A stretch of 64,000 nt of DNA from Marinobacter salarius (lineage in GTDB: Bacteria; Pseudomonadota; Gammaproteobacteria; Pseudomonadales; Oleiphilaceae): NCBI GenBank assembly GCA_000831005.1, contig CP007152.1, positions 3,038,001 to 3,102,000 of the forward strand, given 5' to 3'. Shown here in pieces: positions 50,161-61,014 of the stretch. A program made the position numbers and the translations under genes. The first letter of the stretch is position 1, and every line of letters starts with the position of its first letter. The notes under the pieces were generated by a model. It was not told the DNA's origin and made no database searches. It saw only the letters and a program-made list of their open reading frames with translations.

Positions 50161-52756
50161 ATGACCAATAGCGAACCGAGAGCCGGGGATACCATCGACA
50201 GCAAGAAGGTTGCAGAGGTTCTCCAAACCGAGACCGGTGGAAGGGCTGCGACCGGTACGGCTGCAAAGATTCTCTTTGTTGTCCCTCTGCTCTGGTCCCT
50301 CTTTCAGCTATGGATAGCGTCACCGCTCCCCTACATTGTTGAGTTCGGTGTTTTTAACTCGACGGAAGCAAGATCCATTCATCTCGCCTTTGCAGCGTTC
50401 CTCGCGTTTGCGGCTTATCCCATGATTCGTGGCAGGAATGTTGACCACGTACCGGTTTACGACTGGATTCTTGCCCTGGCTGCCGCTTTTGCAGCCTCTT
50501 ATCTGTACCTGTTTTATGACCAGCTTGCGACGCGTCCGGGCTCGCCGATTACCCAGGACCTGATCATTGCACTTGGTGGTCTGGTACTGCTTCTGGAAGC
50601 AACTCGCCGCGCACTGGGGCTGCCGCTGACCATCGTTGCTGGTGTGTTCCTTATTTACGCGCTGGCCGGCCCCTATATGCCGGATGTGATTTCCCACAAG
50701 GGGGCCAGTCTGAGCAAGCTGTCTTCCCATATGTGGCTGGGTACGGAAGGCGTGTTTGGTGTCGCCCTTGGCGTGTCCACCAGTTTTGTCTTCCTGTTTG
50801 TGTTATTCGGTGCGCTGCTGGAACGGGCAGGGGCGGGCAACTACTTTATCCAGGTTGCCTACGCCATGCTCGGGCACATGCGCGGCGGTCCCGCCAAGGC
50901 CGCGGTGGTATCCAGTGGTCTGAGCGGTGTGATTTCAGGTTCGTCCATCGCCAACGTGGTGACAACCGGCACCTTTACCATCCCCCTGATGAAGCGGGTT
51001 GGTTTCCCCGCTACCAAGGCGGGTGCTGTTGAGGTAGCTGCATCCACTAACGGTCAGTTGACGCCTCCCATTATGGGCGCGGCAGCCTTCCTGATGGTTG
51101 AGTACGTGGGCATTTCCTACCTGGAAGTGATCAAACACGCCATCCTGCCAGCGCTGATCTCCTACGTGGCGTTGATTTACATCGTTCACCTTGAGGCCTG
51201 TAAGCTCAAGATGAAGGGTATTGAACGTCCGAATCGCCCGACTCTCGCGCAGCGTATGCTGAACTGGGTTGTGATCCTGATTGGCCTGAGTGCTCTCACG
51301 TTCATCGTGTATTACGGCATTGGATGGTTGAAGGTGGTTCTGGGCGAAGCCGCTGTGTGGGTTCTCGGGCCGCTTCTGCTGTTCATTTACATCGGGCTGG
51401 TCTGGTACTCCACCCGCTTTCCGGAACTGGCTCAGGACGATCCTGAATCCTCAATGGATACACTGCCTGACGTGGGGCCAACGGTTAAGACCGGCCTGTA
51501 CTTCCTGTTGCCAGTGGTGGTCCTGGTCTGGTGCCTGACTGTTGAGCGGTTTTCGCCCCAGCTATCAGCATTCTGGGCCACGGTGTTTATGATTTTCATC
51601 GTGATCACTCAGCAGCCACTGAAAGCGTTTTTCCGCAAAAAAGGTCACTTCCTTGCGGAAACAAAAACCGGCCTCGTTGACCTCACCCTCTCGCTGGTAA
51701 CTGGCGCGAGGAATATGGTTGGTATCGGTGTGGCGACTGCCACCGCCGGCATTGTGGTGGGCACGGTGACGCTGACAGGCATTGGCCTGGTGATGACCCA
51801 GTTTGTGGAGTTCATCTCCGGCGGCAACCTGTTGCTGATGCTGGTTTTCACAGCGATTATCAGTCTGATTCTGGGTATGGGGCTTCCTACGACCGCCAAC
51901 TACATCGTGGTTTCCACCCTGATGGCCCCGGTTATCGTGACACTGGGTGCCCAGAACGGCTTGTTGGTGCCTTTGATTGCTGTCCACCTGTTCGTGTTCT
52001 ATTTCGGCATACTGGCGATGATACGCCGCCCGTGGGGCTGGCCGCCTACGCGGCGGCGGCTATATCAGGGGCGGACCCGATACGAACGGGTGTGCAGGGC
52101 TTCACGTACGATATTCGGACAGCGATTCTGCCTTCATGTTCATCTTCAACACCCAGTTGTTGTTGATTGGCCTGACGGGTTGGGTGGATTTGCTGGTGAC
52201 GGTTGCCAGTGCGGTGACGGCCATGCTGGTCTTCTCGGCGGCCACTCAGGGTTACTGGTTTACCAAGAGCTACAAGTGGGAGTCGGCTCTGCTGCTGCTG
52301 ATCACGTTTACCCTGTTCCGTCCAGGTTATTGGTGGGACATGGTCTACCCGGCAACGCAGGACAGGCCGGGTACCGAGGTGATTGAGCATATTGAAAATG
52401 TGCCCGCAGGCGAGTCCCTGGTAGTGCAGGCATCGGGCATGTCCCTGAGTGGTGACGAGGTTTCCACTTATCTCAGTCTGGAGCTACCCGCAGCGGAATC
52501 CCCGGAGGCGAGACTGGCGAGCGCTGGCCTTGAGCTGTCGCGTCAGGACGACACGATGGTGGTGGATTTCGTTGGCTATGGTAGCCAGGCAGAGAACGCC
52601 GGCGTCAGCTTCGGCTGGACCATTGATGCCGTGCAGGTTGAGAATGAGCGCCCGCCGAAGGAACTTATGTTCATTCCCGCGCTTATACTGCTTGGTCTTG
52701 TCGCGTTCGGCCAATTGCGGCGACGCACACCCGAAGAGGCCAGCGCCTACGGCTGA
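50161..52756 (+). CDS. TRAP transporter fused permease DctQM type (two frameshifts)
   Basis: About 865 residues after repair. The 4-TM small subunit and 12-TM large subunit are fused, as usual for TAXI systems. Key blocks: SGLSGVISGSSIANVVTTGT with TKAGAVEVAASTNGQLTPPI in the first half of the large domain, and LGMGLPTTANYIVVSTLMAP in the second. The frame breaks near 52016 (LAMIRRPW should read LADDTPPVGLAAYAAAA) and near 52132 (should give ILPFMFIFNTQLLLIG). One base at each site restores it. A soluble C-terminal extension of about 130 residues is present. It imports the solute using a sodium gradient. Confidence 0.92.
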
Positions 52757-52769
52757 CTCTTTTCCCCTT

Positions 52770-52801
52770 AAAAGCCCGGCATTAACCTGCCGGGCTTTTT
52801 T
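52770..52801 (+). terminator. Intrinsic terminator after the TRAP operon
   Basis: AAAGCCCGGC pairs with GCCGGGCTTT around ATTAACCT and is followed by further T residues. It separates the TRAP genes from thrS. Confidence 0.93.
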
Positions 52802-52821
52802 CTGTTAAACTCCTGCGCGCA

Positions 52822-52879
52822 ACGGTCCGCGGTTTGTATCGCGGCCAACCGTCAACATGTGGTCTTTGGTACGGATCAC
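52822..52879 (+). promoter_or_regulatory. thrS leader with two Thr-anticodon-like hairpins
   Basis: Hairpin A (52822-52852) has a lower stem ACGGT/ACCGT, an upper stem CCGCG/CGCGG and a loop GTTTGTAT containing U-UGU-A. Hairpin B (52859-52879) has stem GTGGTC/GATCAC and a loop TTTGGTACG containing U-GGU-A. UGU and GGU are threonine anticodons, each here preceded by U and followed by A as in real anticodon loops. Hairpin B ends 13 bases before the SD (AGGAG, 52892-52896). E. coli thrS is autorepressed by ThrRS binding anticodon-arm mimics in the same positions. Confidence 0.6.
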
Positions 52880-52902
52880 CTCTGAGTCCCTAGGAGCCTA
52901 CT

Positions 52903-54828
52903 ATGCCTGTTGTTACCCTGCCGGATGGCAGTCACCGCAGTTTTGCCGAATCTGTTACCGTTCACGATGTCGCCGCAGACATCGGTGCCGGGCTTGCCAA
53001 GGCCGCCATTGCCGGCCGTGTAAATGGCCAACTGGTCGATACCAGCTTCCCGATTGAAGAAGACGCTGAGCTTGCCATTGTCACCGAGCGTGATGAAGAC
53101 GGCGTCGACATTATCCGCCACTCCACCGCACATCTCCTGGCCATGGCGGTCAAGGAACTGTTTCCTTCCGCTCAGGTGACTATTGGTCCGGTTGTGGACA
53201 ACGGGTTCTATTACGATTTCAAATTCGACCGGCCGTTCACCAATGAAGATCTGAGCCGGATCGAAAAGCGCATGGAAGAGCTGGTCAAGCAGGATATTCC
53301 GGTTTCCCGATCGGTCATGTCCCGTGACGAAGCTGTCCGTCTGTTTGATGAGATGGGCGAGGAATACAAGGTTCGCATCATTGAGGATATTCCCGGCGAG
53401 GAAGATCTGTCCTTCTACCGCCAGGGTGACTTTATCGATCTGTGTCGGGGCCCTCACGTGCCCAACACCGGCAAGCTCAAGGCCTTCAAGCTGACCAAGG
53501 TTGCCGGCGCCTACTGGCGCGGCGATACCAGCAACGAGCAGTTGCAGAGGGTGTATGGCACTGCCTGGGGCAACAAGAAAGACCTGAAGGCCTATCTGCA
53601 TCGCCTGGAAGAGGCCGAGAAGCGCGACCACCGCAAGATCGGCAAGAAATTGAGCCTGTTCCACATGCAGGAAGAGGCCCCGGGCATGGTGTTCTGGCAT
53701 CCGGATGGCTGGTCCCTGTATCAGGAGATCGAGCAGTACATGCGTCGCAAGCAGCATGAGCATGGTTACCAGGAGATCAAGACGCCGCAGGTGGTTTCCA
53801 GGGCGCTTTGGGAAAAGTCAGGGCACTGGGACAAGTTCAAGGACGACATGTTTACCACGGAGTCCGAGAAGCACGATTACGCCATCAAACCGATGAACTG
53901 TCCTTGCCATGTGCAGGTTTTCAACCAGGGCCTGAAAAGCTACAAGGACCTGCCTCTGCGTCTGGCCGAGTTCGGTTCCTGTCACCGTAACGAGGCGTCT
54001 GGTGCCTTGCATGGTTTGATGCGGGTTCGCGGATTTACCCAGGACGATGCCCACATATTCTGCGAAGAGAATGCCATTCAGCAGGAAGTGTCTGACTTTA
54101 TCGGCATGCTCCACGAGATTTATGCGGATTTCGGGTTTACGGAGATTCTTTACAAGCTCTCAACCCGTCCTGAAAAGCGGGTTGGCTCGGACGAAGTCTG
54201 GGACAAAGCGGAAGCCGCGCTGGAAGAAGCATTGAACCGGGAAGGCGTTGATTGGGAGCTTTTGCCGGGTGAGGGCGCCTTTTATGGCCCGAAAATCGAG
54301 TTTTCGCTGAAAGACTGCATCGGACGGGTGTGGCAATGTGGTACCATTCAGGTCGATTTTTCCATGCCGGGACGGCTGGGTGCCCAATATGTGGCAGATA
54401 ACTCCGAGCGCAAGACGCCGGTGATGTTGCACAGGGCGGTTCTTGGTTCGTTCGAGCGCTTTATTGGTATTCTCATCGAGGAATACGAGGGTGCTTTCCC
54501 GACATGGCTTGCGCCAACGCAGATCGCGGTGCTGAATATTACCGACAATCAGCGGGATTATTGCCAGAATCTTGCGAAAAAGTGGGATTCCCTTGGCTAT
54601 AGGGTTAATGCTGACTTGAGAAACGAGAAGATCGGCTTTAAAATCCGCGAGCATACTATTAACAAAGTTCCCTTCCTTGTTGTTATCGGCGACAAAGAAG
54701 TTGAAAACAACGCCGTTGCGGTGAGAACCCGCAAGGGTGAGGATCTGGGAACTTTATCGCTGGAAGCGTTTGAGCAGCTGATGGCTGACGAAATCAATCG
54801 CAAAGGCAGAACCAAAACGGAGATCTGA
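52903..54828 (+). CDS. thrS: Threonyl-tRNA synthetase
   Basis: 641 residues, class II synthetase. It has the N-terminal TGS domain ([20 protein letters not shown]) and the editing domain with [16 protein letters not shown]. The catalytic core includes [10 protein letters not shown], motif 2 [20 protein letters not shown] and motif 3 [15 protein letters not shown]. The C-terminal anticodon-binding domain is intact. It charges tRNA-Thr. AGGAG stands before the ATG; the leader hairpins suggest translational self-control. infC starts two bases after its stop. Confidence 0.97.
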   Translation: MPVVTLPDGSHRSFAESVTVHDVAADIGAGLAKAAIAGRVNGQLVDTSFPIEEDAELAIVTERDEDGVDIIRHSTAHLLAMAVKELFPSAQVTIGPVVDNGFYYDFKFDRPFTNEDLSRIEKRMEELVKQDIPVSRSVMSRDEAVRLFDEMGEEYKVRIIEDIPGEEDLSFYRQGDFIDLCRGPHVPNTGKLKAFKLTKVAGAYWRGDTSNEQLQRVYGTAWGNKKDLKAYLHRLEEAEKRDHRKIGKKLSLFHMQEEAPGMVFWHPDGWSLYQEIEQYMRRKQHEHGYQEIKTPQVVSRALWEKSGHWDKFKDDMFTTESEKHDYAIKPMNCPCHVQVFNQGLKSYKDLPLRLAEFGSCHRNEASGALHGLMRVRGFTQDDAHIFCEENAIQQEVSDFIGMLHEIYADFGFTEILYKLSTRPEKRVGSDEVWDKAEAALEEALNREGVDWELLPGEGAFYGPKIEFSLKDCIGRVWQCGTIQVDFSMPGRLGAQYVADNSERKTPVMLHRAVLGSFERFIGILIEEYEGAFPTWLAPTQIAVLNITDNQRDYCQNLAKKWDSLGYRVNADLRNEKIGFKIREHTINKVPFLVVIGDKEVENNAVAVRTRKGEDLGTLSLEAFEQLMADEINRKGRTKTEI

Positions 54829-54830
54829 TT

Positions 54831-55367
54831 ATTAAACAGCGAGCGAATCGGGGGCGCACTCCAAAAGCGCCGATCAACGAGAACATTGACGCAACTGAAG
54901 TCCGTCTGATCGATGCCGAAGGCAATCAGGTCGGTGTCGTACCGATTGAAGATGCACTCAAGCAGGCTGAAGAAGCGTCTCTTGACCTGGTTCAGGTTAC
55001 GGATTCCGATCCGATCGTCTGTAAGATAATGGACTACGGCAAGAAAATCTTCGATGAGAAGAAGGCCAAAGCGGCTGCCAAGAAAAAGCAGAAGCAGACG
55101 CAGGTCAAAGAGCTTAAGTTCCGGCCAGGAACTGAAGAAGGGGATTATCAGGTCAAACTACGCAACCTGGTACGTTTCCTTGAAAACGGGGACCGCGGCA
55201 AAATCACTATCCGCTTCCGTGGACGTGAGATGGCACACCAGGAAATTGGTATGAAGCTCATGAACAGGATCGAAGTGGATATTGAAGAGCTTGCCCAGGT
55301 AGAACAGCGGCCGAAAATGGAAGGCCGCCAGATGACCATGGTAGTGGCCCCCCGTAAAAAGAAGTGA
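54831..55367 (+). CDS. infC: Translation initiation factor IF-3 (ATT start)
   Basis: 178 residues starting with the rare codon ATT at 54831 ([20 protein letters not shown]). The conserved N-terminal domain [15 protein letters not shown] lies entirely upstream of the first ATG at 55029, so an ATG start would lose a third of the protein. GGAG (54819-54822), inside the thrS end, is eight bases away. IF-3 represses its own mRNA by rejecting AUU starts, a well-known control conserved here by sequence. It blocks subunit joining and checks the start codon. It is followed by rpmI and rplT. Confidence 0.95.
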   Translation: MKQRANRGRTPKAPINENIDATEVRLIDAEGNQVGVVPIEDALKQAEEASLDLVQVTDSDPIVCKIMDYGKKIFDEKKAKAAAKKKQKQTQVKELKFRPGTEEGDYQVKLRNLVRFLENGDRGKITIRFRGREMAHQEIGMKLMNRIEVDIEELAQVEQRPKMEGRQMTMVVAPRKKK

Positions 55368-55383
55368 ACCTGATCCGGTGCTG

Positions 55384-55408
55384 ATCCCCCGCGGTCGCGG
55401 GGGATTTG
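55384..55408 (+). terminator. Strong hairpin between infC and rpmI
   Basis: ATCCCCCGCG and CGCGGGGGAT pair over 10 bases around GT, followed by only TTTGTCG. It may cause partial termination or act in L20-type autoregulation of rpmI-rplT; the short T-tract argues against a full terminator. Confidence 0.45.
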
Positions 55409-55460
55409 TCGTTCAGGGGCACATTGATATCACTTAAAAACAGAATGCGGAGTTTTAAAA

Positions 55461-55652
55461 ATGCCCAAGATGAAAACCAAAAGCGGGGCCACCAAGCGGT
55501 TCAAGAAGACCGCTACTGGCTTTAAGCATAAGCAGTCCTTCACCAGTCATATCTTGACCAAGAAGAGCCCGAAGCGTAAGCGTCAGCTCCGTGGTACCAA
55601 GTTGATTGCCAAGTCCGATGTGGCTTCAATCAAACGTATGACGGCGTGCTGA
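55461..55652 (+). CDS. rpmI: 50S ribosomal protein L35
   Basis: 63 residues, highly basic. [20 protein letters not shown] is the family N-terminus. It precedes rplT in the universal infC-rpmI-rplT order. Confidence 0.97.
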   Translation: MPKMKTKSGATKRFKKTATGFKHKQSFTSHILTKKSPKRKRQLRGTKLIAKSDVASIKRMTAC

Positions 55653-55702
55653 TTCAGCCGCTAGCCATTTCTTTTTAGGTTTAAAGGTAGAAGGATTAAC
55701 GT

Positions 55703-56056
55703 ATGCCTCGCGTAAAACGTGGTGTGGTTGCACGCCGTCGTCATAAAAAGATTCTCAGTCAGGCCAAGGGTTATTACGGAGCGCGTAGCCGCGTCTTCCG
55801 CGTAGCCAAACAGGCGGTTATCAAGGCCGGTCAGTACGCTTACCGTGACCGTCGTAACCGTAAGCGCTCGTTCCGCGCACTGTGGATTGCCCGTATCAAT
55901 GCTGGCGCCCGTGCCAACGGCCTGTCTTACAGCCGTCTGATTGCTGGCCTGAAGAAGGCCAATGTTGAGATCGACCGTAAAGTTCTGGCCGACCTGGCCA
56001 TGAACGAGCAGCAGGCGTTTACCGCTGTTGTTGAGAAGGCCAAAGCGTCTCTGTGA
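55703..56056 (+). CDS. rplT: 50S ribosomal protein L20
   Basis: 117 residues. [34 protein letters not shown] and [20 protein letters not shown] are conserved L20 segments. L20 binds 23S rRNA early in assembly and in E. coli represses its own operon. AGGTAGAAGGA precedes the ATG. A terminator or attenuator follows before pheS. Confidence 0.97.
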   Translation: MPRVKRGVVARRRHKKILSQAKGYYGARSRVFRVAKQAVIKAGQYAYRDRRNRKRSFRALWIARINAGARANGLSYSRLIAGLKKANVEIDRKVLADLAMNEQQAFTAVVEKAKASL

Positions 56057-56125
56057 TCGCTTAGCTCTTTCATCGGTTAACCGATCGATTCAGCGTCTCC
56101 ATGGGTTCATGAAGACGCCTTCTGA

Positions 56126-56156
56126 TAGGGGAAGGGCGCGCTCTTCCCCTATTTTT
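56126..56156 (+). terminator. Terminator/attenuator between rplT and pheS
   Basis: TAGGGGAAG (56126-56134) pairs with CTTCCCCTA (56143-56151), followed by TTTTTG. An upstream hairpin (GCGTCT 56093, AGACGC 56113) precedes it. In E. coli pheST is attenuated at this place through a Phe-rich leader peptide; no such peptide is visible here, so plain termination with read-through or another control is likely. Confidence 0.8.
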
Positions 56157-56167
56157 GTTTAGAGTGA

Positions 56168-57191
<1,024 letters not shown>

Positions 57192-57250
57192 ACACGCCAT
57201 CAAGGTAAACGATCTAACAGGCAACACCGCATCAGGACAAGGCAGATACC

Positions 57251-59622
57251 ATGAAATTCAGTGAACAGTGGCTACGTGAATGGGTCAATCCGGCGAATGA
57301 TACCCAGGCATTGATGGATCAGATCACCATGGCGGGTCTGGAAGTTGACGGATTTGAGCCGGTAGCCGGCAAGTTCAGTGGCATTGTTGTGGGTGAGGTT
57401 GTGTCGGTATCGCCTCATCCCGATGCGGATAAGCTTCGGGTTTGTCAGGTCAGTGATGGTGCTCAAACGGTACAGGTGGTTTGCGGTGCGCCCAACGTGC
57501 GCGACGGCCTGAAAGTGCCGTTTGCCGTCGTCGGAGCGGTGTTGCCGGGCGACTTCAAGATCAAGAAGGCCAAGCTGCGTGGGCAACCTTCGGAAGGAAT
57601 GCTGTGCTCAGAGTCAGAGCTTGGCCTTTCGGATAGCCATGACGGCTGATGGAGTTGCCGGACGATGCGCCGGTAGGCCAGGAGCTGAGTGAGTTTCTCA
57701 AGTTGAACGACGTCACCATCGACGTGGATCTGACGCCGAATCGCAGTGATTGCCTGTCAATCAAAGGGATCGCCCGGGAAGTCGGGGTACTGAACAGCCT
57801 TGTGGTTGAGGGGCCGGAAATTCTCCCCGTGGAAGCAGTGCACTCAGAGGTGCCTGACATCGCCGTGAAAGACCCCGAAGGCTGCCCCCGGTATCTGGGG
57901 AGAATCCTGCGCAACGTGGACCTTAGCATTGAATCCCCACTGTGGATGCAGGAAAAGCTTCGCCGCTCCGGGATCCGCTCTATCGACGCTGCGGTGGATG
58001 TTACCAACTATGTGATGCTTGAACTGGGTCAGCCCCTACACGCCTTTGACCGTGAGGAAATAGAGGGTGGCATTGTTGTGCGCCGGGCAGTGCAGGGCGA
58101 AAAGTTGGTATTGCTGGATGGACAGGAAGTGGAACTGACCCCGGATACCCTGGTTATCGCGGATCACGCCAAGCCGATAGCGATTGCCGGTGTGATGGGT
58201 GGCGAGCATTCCGGAGTGAGTGAGCGAACCCGCGACCTGATCCTTGAGGCTGCCTATTTTGATCCGATTACTCTGGCGGGTAAGGCGCGCCACTATGGCC
58301 TTCACACGGACGCTTCACATAGGTTCGAGCGTGGCGTGGACTACGAGCTTGCCCGCGATGCCATGGAGCGTGCAACGGCATTGCTGATGTCCATCGTGGG
58401 TGGCGAGCCTGGGGATATTGTCGAGGTTGTCAGCAAGCAGGACTTGCCTGAAGACTGCACGGTGGACCTTCGGGAGACACGTGTTGCCGACGTGTTGGGG
58501 CTGGAGATCGACCGCACTACGGTGGAAGAAATTCTGACCCGTCTGGGCCTTCATATCGATAAGCTGCTGAAGGATGGCTGGCGGGTACACGTGCCGAGTT
58601 TCCGCCCGGATATCAGTATCGAAGAGGACCTGATCGAAGAAATTGGACGGATATACGGTTACAACAACCTGCCGGTCACGGAACCCACGGGATCACTCGG
58701 CCTTCGCCCCCAGGAAGAGGCCGTCCGCCCGGTATCGGCTATCCAGAGCTATTTCGTGGCGTGTGGATACCAGGAAGCGATTACCTACAGCTTTGTAGAC
58801 CCGAAGGTTCAGGGCCTGATTGATCCAGAGCGGGAAGGCATTGCGCTGGCAAACCCGATTTCGTCGGATCTGTCTGTCATGCGCACGAGTCTCTGGAGCG
58901 GACTGCTGAAAACCGTGGCTTACAATCAGAACCGTCAGCAACCTCGAATTCGCCTGTTCGAAACCGGGCTCCGCTTCGTGAAAGACGGCGACCGGATTGA
59001 TCAGCAGCCCATGCTCGCGGGGGTGATCGCAGGTGGGCAATTGCCAGAGAATTGGGCAAACGGTCGCAGAAACGCCGATTTCTTTGACGTAAAAGGAGAG
59101 CTGGAGAGTCTGTTCCAGCTCCTTGGCATCGAGGTTCAGTTCCTTGCCAGTCAGCATCCCGCATTGCACCCGGGCCAGACGGCGGAGTTGATGCGGGACG
59201 GAGAACATGTAGGCTGGCTGGGCACATTACACCCACAAGTGCAGAAAAAACTGGAACTTAATGGCACGATTCTGATGTTTGAGCTATTCTTGAATTCGGT
59301 CGTTTCTGGATATGTGCCTAATTTCAAAGATATTTCAAAATTCCCAGAAGTTCGGCGGGATTTGGCTATTATTATCGGAAGCGACGTGGGGTTTGCAGAC
59401 GTCGAGCGTGTAGCGAAAAAGCACGCCGGGGAGCACCTCACGGCTTTGCGTGCGTTTGATGTTTATGAAGGTGAAAGCCTGGGTGAAGGCAACCGAAGCC
59501 TCGCTCTCAGCCTGTTCTGGCAGCATCCCGAGCGCACACTAAATGAAGAAGAGGTGCATTCGCTCTTCAACGGTGTGATTGACGCACTGCGCGAAGAGTT
59601 GGGGGCAACACTGAGGAGTTAG
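57251..59622 (+). CDS. pheT: Phenylalanyl-tRNA synthetase beta subunit (frameshifted near 57647)
   Basis: About 790 residues after repair. It has an N-terminal tRNA-binding domain ([20 protein letters not shown]), B3/B4 editing domain, B5 and a C-terminal anticodon-binding FDX domain ([20 protein letters not shown]). The frame breaks after DSHDG; one added base near 57647 gives [13 protein letters not shown]. It forms the (alpha-beta)2 enzyme with PheS and edits Tyr-tRNA-Phe. Only 60 bp separate it from pheS, and ihfA follows its stop by three bases. Confidence 0.96.
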
Positions 59623-59625
59623 CAG

Positions 59626-59928
59626 ATGGCGGCTTTGACGAAAGCGGAGATGGCAGAGCGGTTGTACGAGGAGTTGGGTCTCAACAAACGTGAAGCCAAG
59701 GAAATGGTGGAAGCTTTTTTCGACGAGATCAGAGGCGCTCTCAGCCACAACGAACAGGTGAAGTTGTCGGGATTTGGTAACTTTGATCTGCGTGACAAGA
59801 AACAGCGGCCGGGACGGAACCCGAAGACCGGTGAGGAAATTCCGATCAGTGCACGGCGTGTTGTTACGTTCCGCCCGGGACAAAAACTAAAACAGAAAGT
59901 AGAAGCGTATGCTGGAACCCAGTCATAA
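59626..59928 (+). CDS. ihfA: Integration host factor alpha subunit
   Basis: 100 residues. [40 protein letters not shown] and [20 protein letters not shown] are the IHF-alpha signatures, including the DNA-bending proline arm. The gene lies three bases after pheT, the standard pheST-ihfA arrangement, and overlaps the MerR gene by 20 bases. Confidence 0.96.
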   Translation: MAALTKAEMAERLYEELGLNKREAKEMVEAFFDEIRGALSHNEQVKLSGFGNFDLRDKKQRPGRNPKTGEEIPISARRVVTFRPGQKLKQKVEAYAGTQS

Positions 59929-60274
59929 CAACGAATTACCCACGATACCGGGGAAGCGTTATTTCACCATTGGTGAAGTTGCCGAACTTTGTGCTGTAAA
60001 AGCGCACGTGCTCAGATACTGGGAGCAAGAGTTCCCTCAGCTTTCTCCGGTCAAGCGCCGTGGCAACCGCCGCTACTATCAGCGTGCCGATGTCATTACC
60101 ATCCGCCAGATCCGCAGCCTGTTGTATGATCAGGGCTACACCATTGGCGGGGCCAAGCAGAAACTCAGCAGCCACGAGGTGAAAGACGATACCTCCCAGT
60201 ACAAGCAGCTGATCCGGCAGATGATTACCGAACTGGAAGATGTTCTCGACGTGCTCAATACGCCGGTGAAGTGA
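59909..60274 (+). CDS. MerR-family transcriptional regulator
   Basis: 121 residues. The winged helix [20 protein letters not shown] with RYWEQEF is conserved in the MerR-like gene that follows ihfA in many gammaproteobacteria. No cysteine metal-binding pattern is seen at the C-terminus, so metal sensing is not indicated. The start lies 20 bases inside ihfA, suggesting coupled translation. Regulon unknown. Confidence 0.92.
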   Translation: MLEPSHNNELPTIPGKRYFTIGEVAELCAVKAHVLRYWEQEFPQLSPVKRRGNRRYYQRADVITIRQIRSLLYDQGYTIGGAKQKLSSHEVKDDTSQYKQLIRQMITELEDVLDVLNTPVK

Positions 60275-60289
60275 GACGTTTTGAAGCTG

Positions 60290-60317
60290 AAAGCCGAAGG
60301 TTCGCCTTCGGCTTTTT
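60290..60317 (+). terminator. Intrinsic terminator after the MerR gene
   Basis: AAAGCCGAAGG and CCTTCGGCTTTTTT pair around a TTCG tetraloop. It closes the thrS-to-merR block. Confidence 0.95.
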
Positions 60318-60389
60318 TGTTGGTGGCAGTCGCCGAAATGAACAAATAGGTCGTATAGTTGACCGACACTCACACCGGAGAACAACAGC

Positions 60390-60761
60390 ATGATTGGATA
60401 CGTAACGATTGGCGTCAGTGATATGTCCCGAGCCAAGGCTTTCTATTCGGAACTGTTAGGGGATATCGGCGCTAGGGTCCTTCTGGATATGGGCCGCATT
60501 GCGTTTATTGGGGAGAGTATGAAGGCGCCGATGCTGGCCGTGTGCACTCCCTACGATGGCGAACCCAATCAACCGGGCAATGGCAATATGGTCGCCATTC
60601 ACCCAGGGTCCAAGGAGGCGGTAGATGCCCACTACAAGCGAGCGTTGGATTTGGGTGCGAGCTGTGACGGCGAGCCTGGCCAGCGGATCCCTGATCAGTT
60701 CTATGGCGCCTACGTGAGAGACCTGGACGGTAACAAGCTGGCCTTCTTCCACTTTGGCTAG
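60390..60761 (+). CDS. VOC-family (glyoxalase-like) protein
   Basis: 123 residues. GYVTIGVSDMSRAKAFYSEL and the C-terminal YGAYVRDLDGNKLAFFHFG match the vicinal-oxygen-chelate fold, with metal-ligand-like residues in the second half only. Members detoxify or bind small molecules; the substrate here is unknown. CGGAG precedes the ATG and a bidirectional terminator follows. Confidence 0.92.
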   Translation: MIGYVTIGVSDMSRAKAFYSELLGDIGARVLLDMGRIAFIGESMKAPMLAVCTPYDGEPNQPGNGNMVAIHPGSKEAVDAHYKRALDLGASCDGEPGQRIPDQFYGAYVRDLDGNKLAFFHFG

Positions 60762-60781
60762 CAGTCGTCTGTGAAAACAAC

Positions 60782-60810
60782 AAAGCCCGGGCCTTTCGGC
60801 CCGGGCTTTG
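60782..60810. terminator. Bidirectional terminator (VOC gene / tRNA-Pro)
   Basis: AAAGCCCGGGCC and GGCCCGGGCTTT pair perfectly around a TTTC loop. It lies downstream of both the VOC gene (plus strand) and tRNA-Pro (minus strand). Confidence 0.85.
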
Positions 60811-60821
60811 TGTAGGGAATT

Positions 60822-60898
<77 letters not shown>

Positions 60899-61014
60899 AA
60901 ATTGCCAGTGGCCAGAGAGAAACTTGAGAGATATCTCAGTGGCTTAGCGGGAGCGAAGTCTACACCAGCCTCGGATAAAAATAAACATCCAATCGCCGAA
61001 TTCTTCGGGCATTT

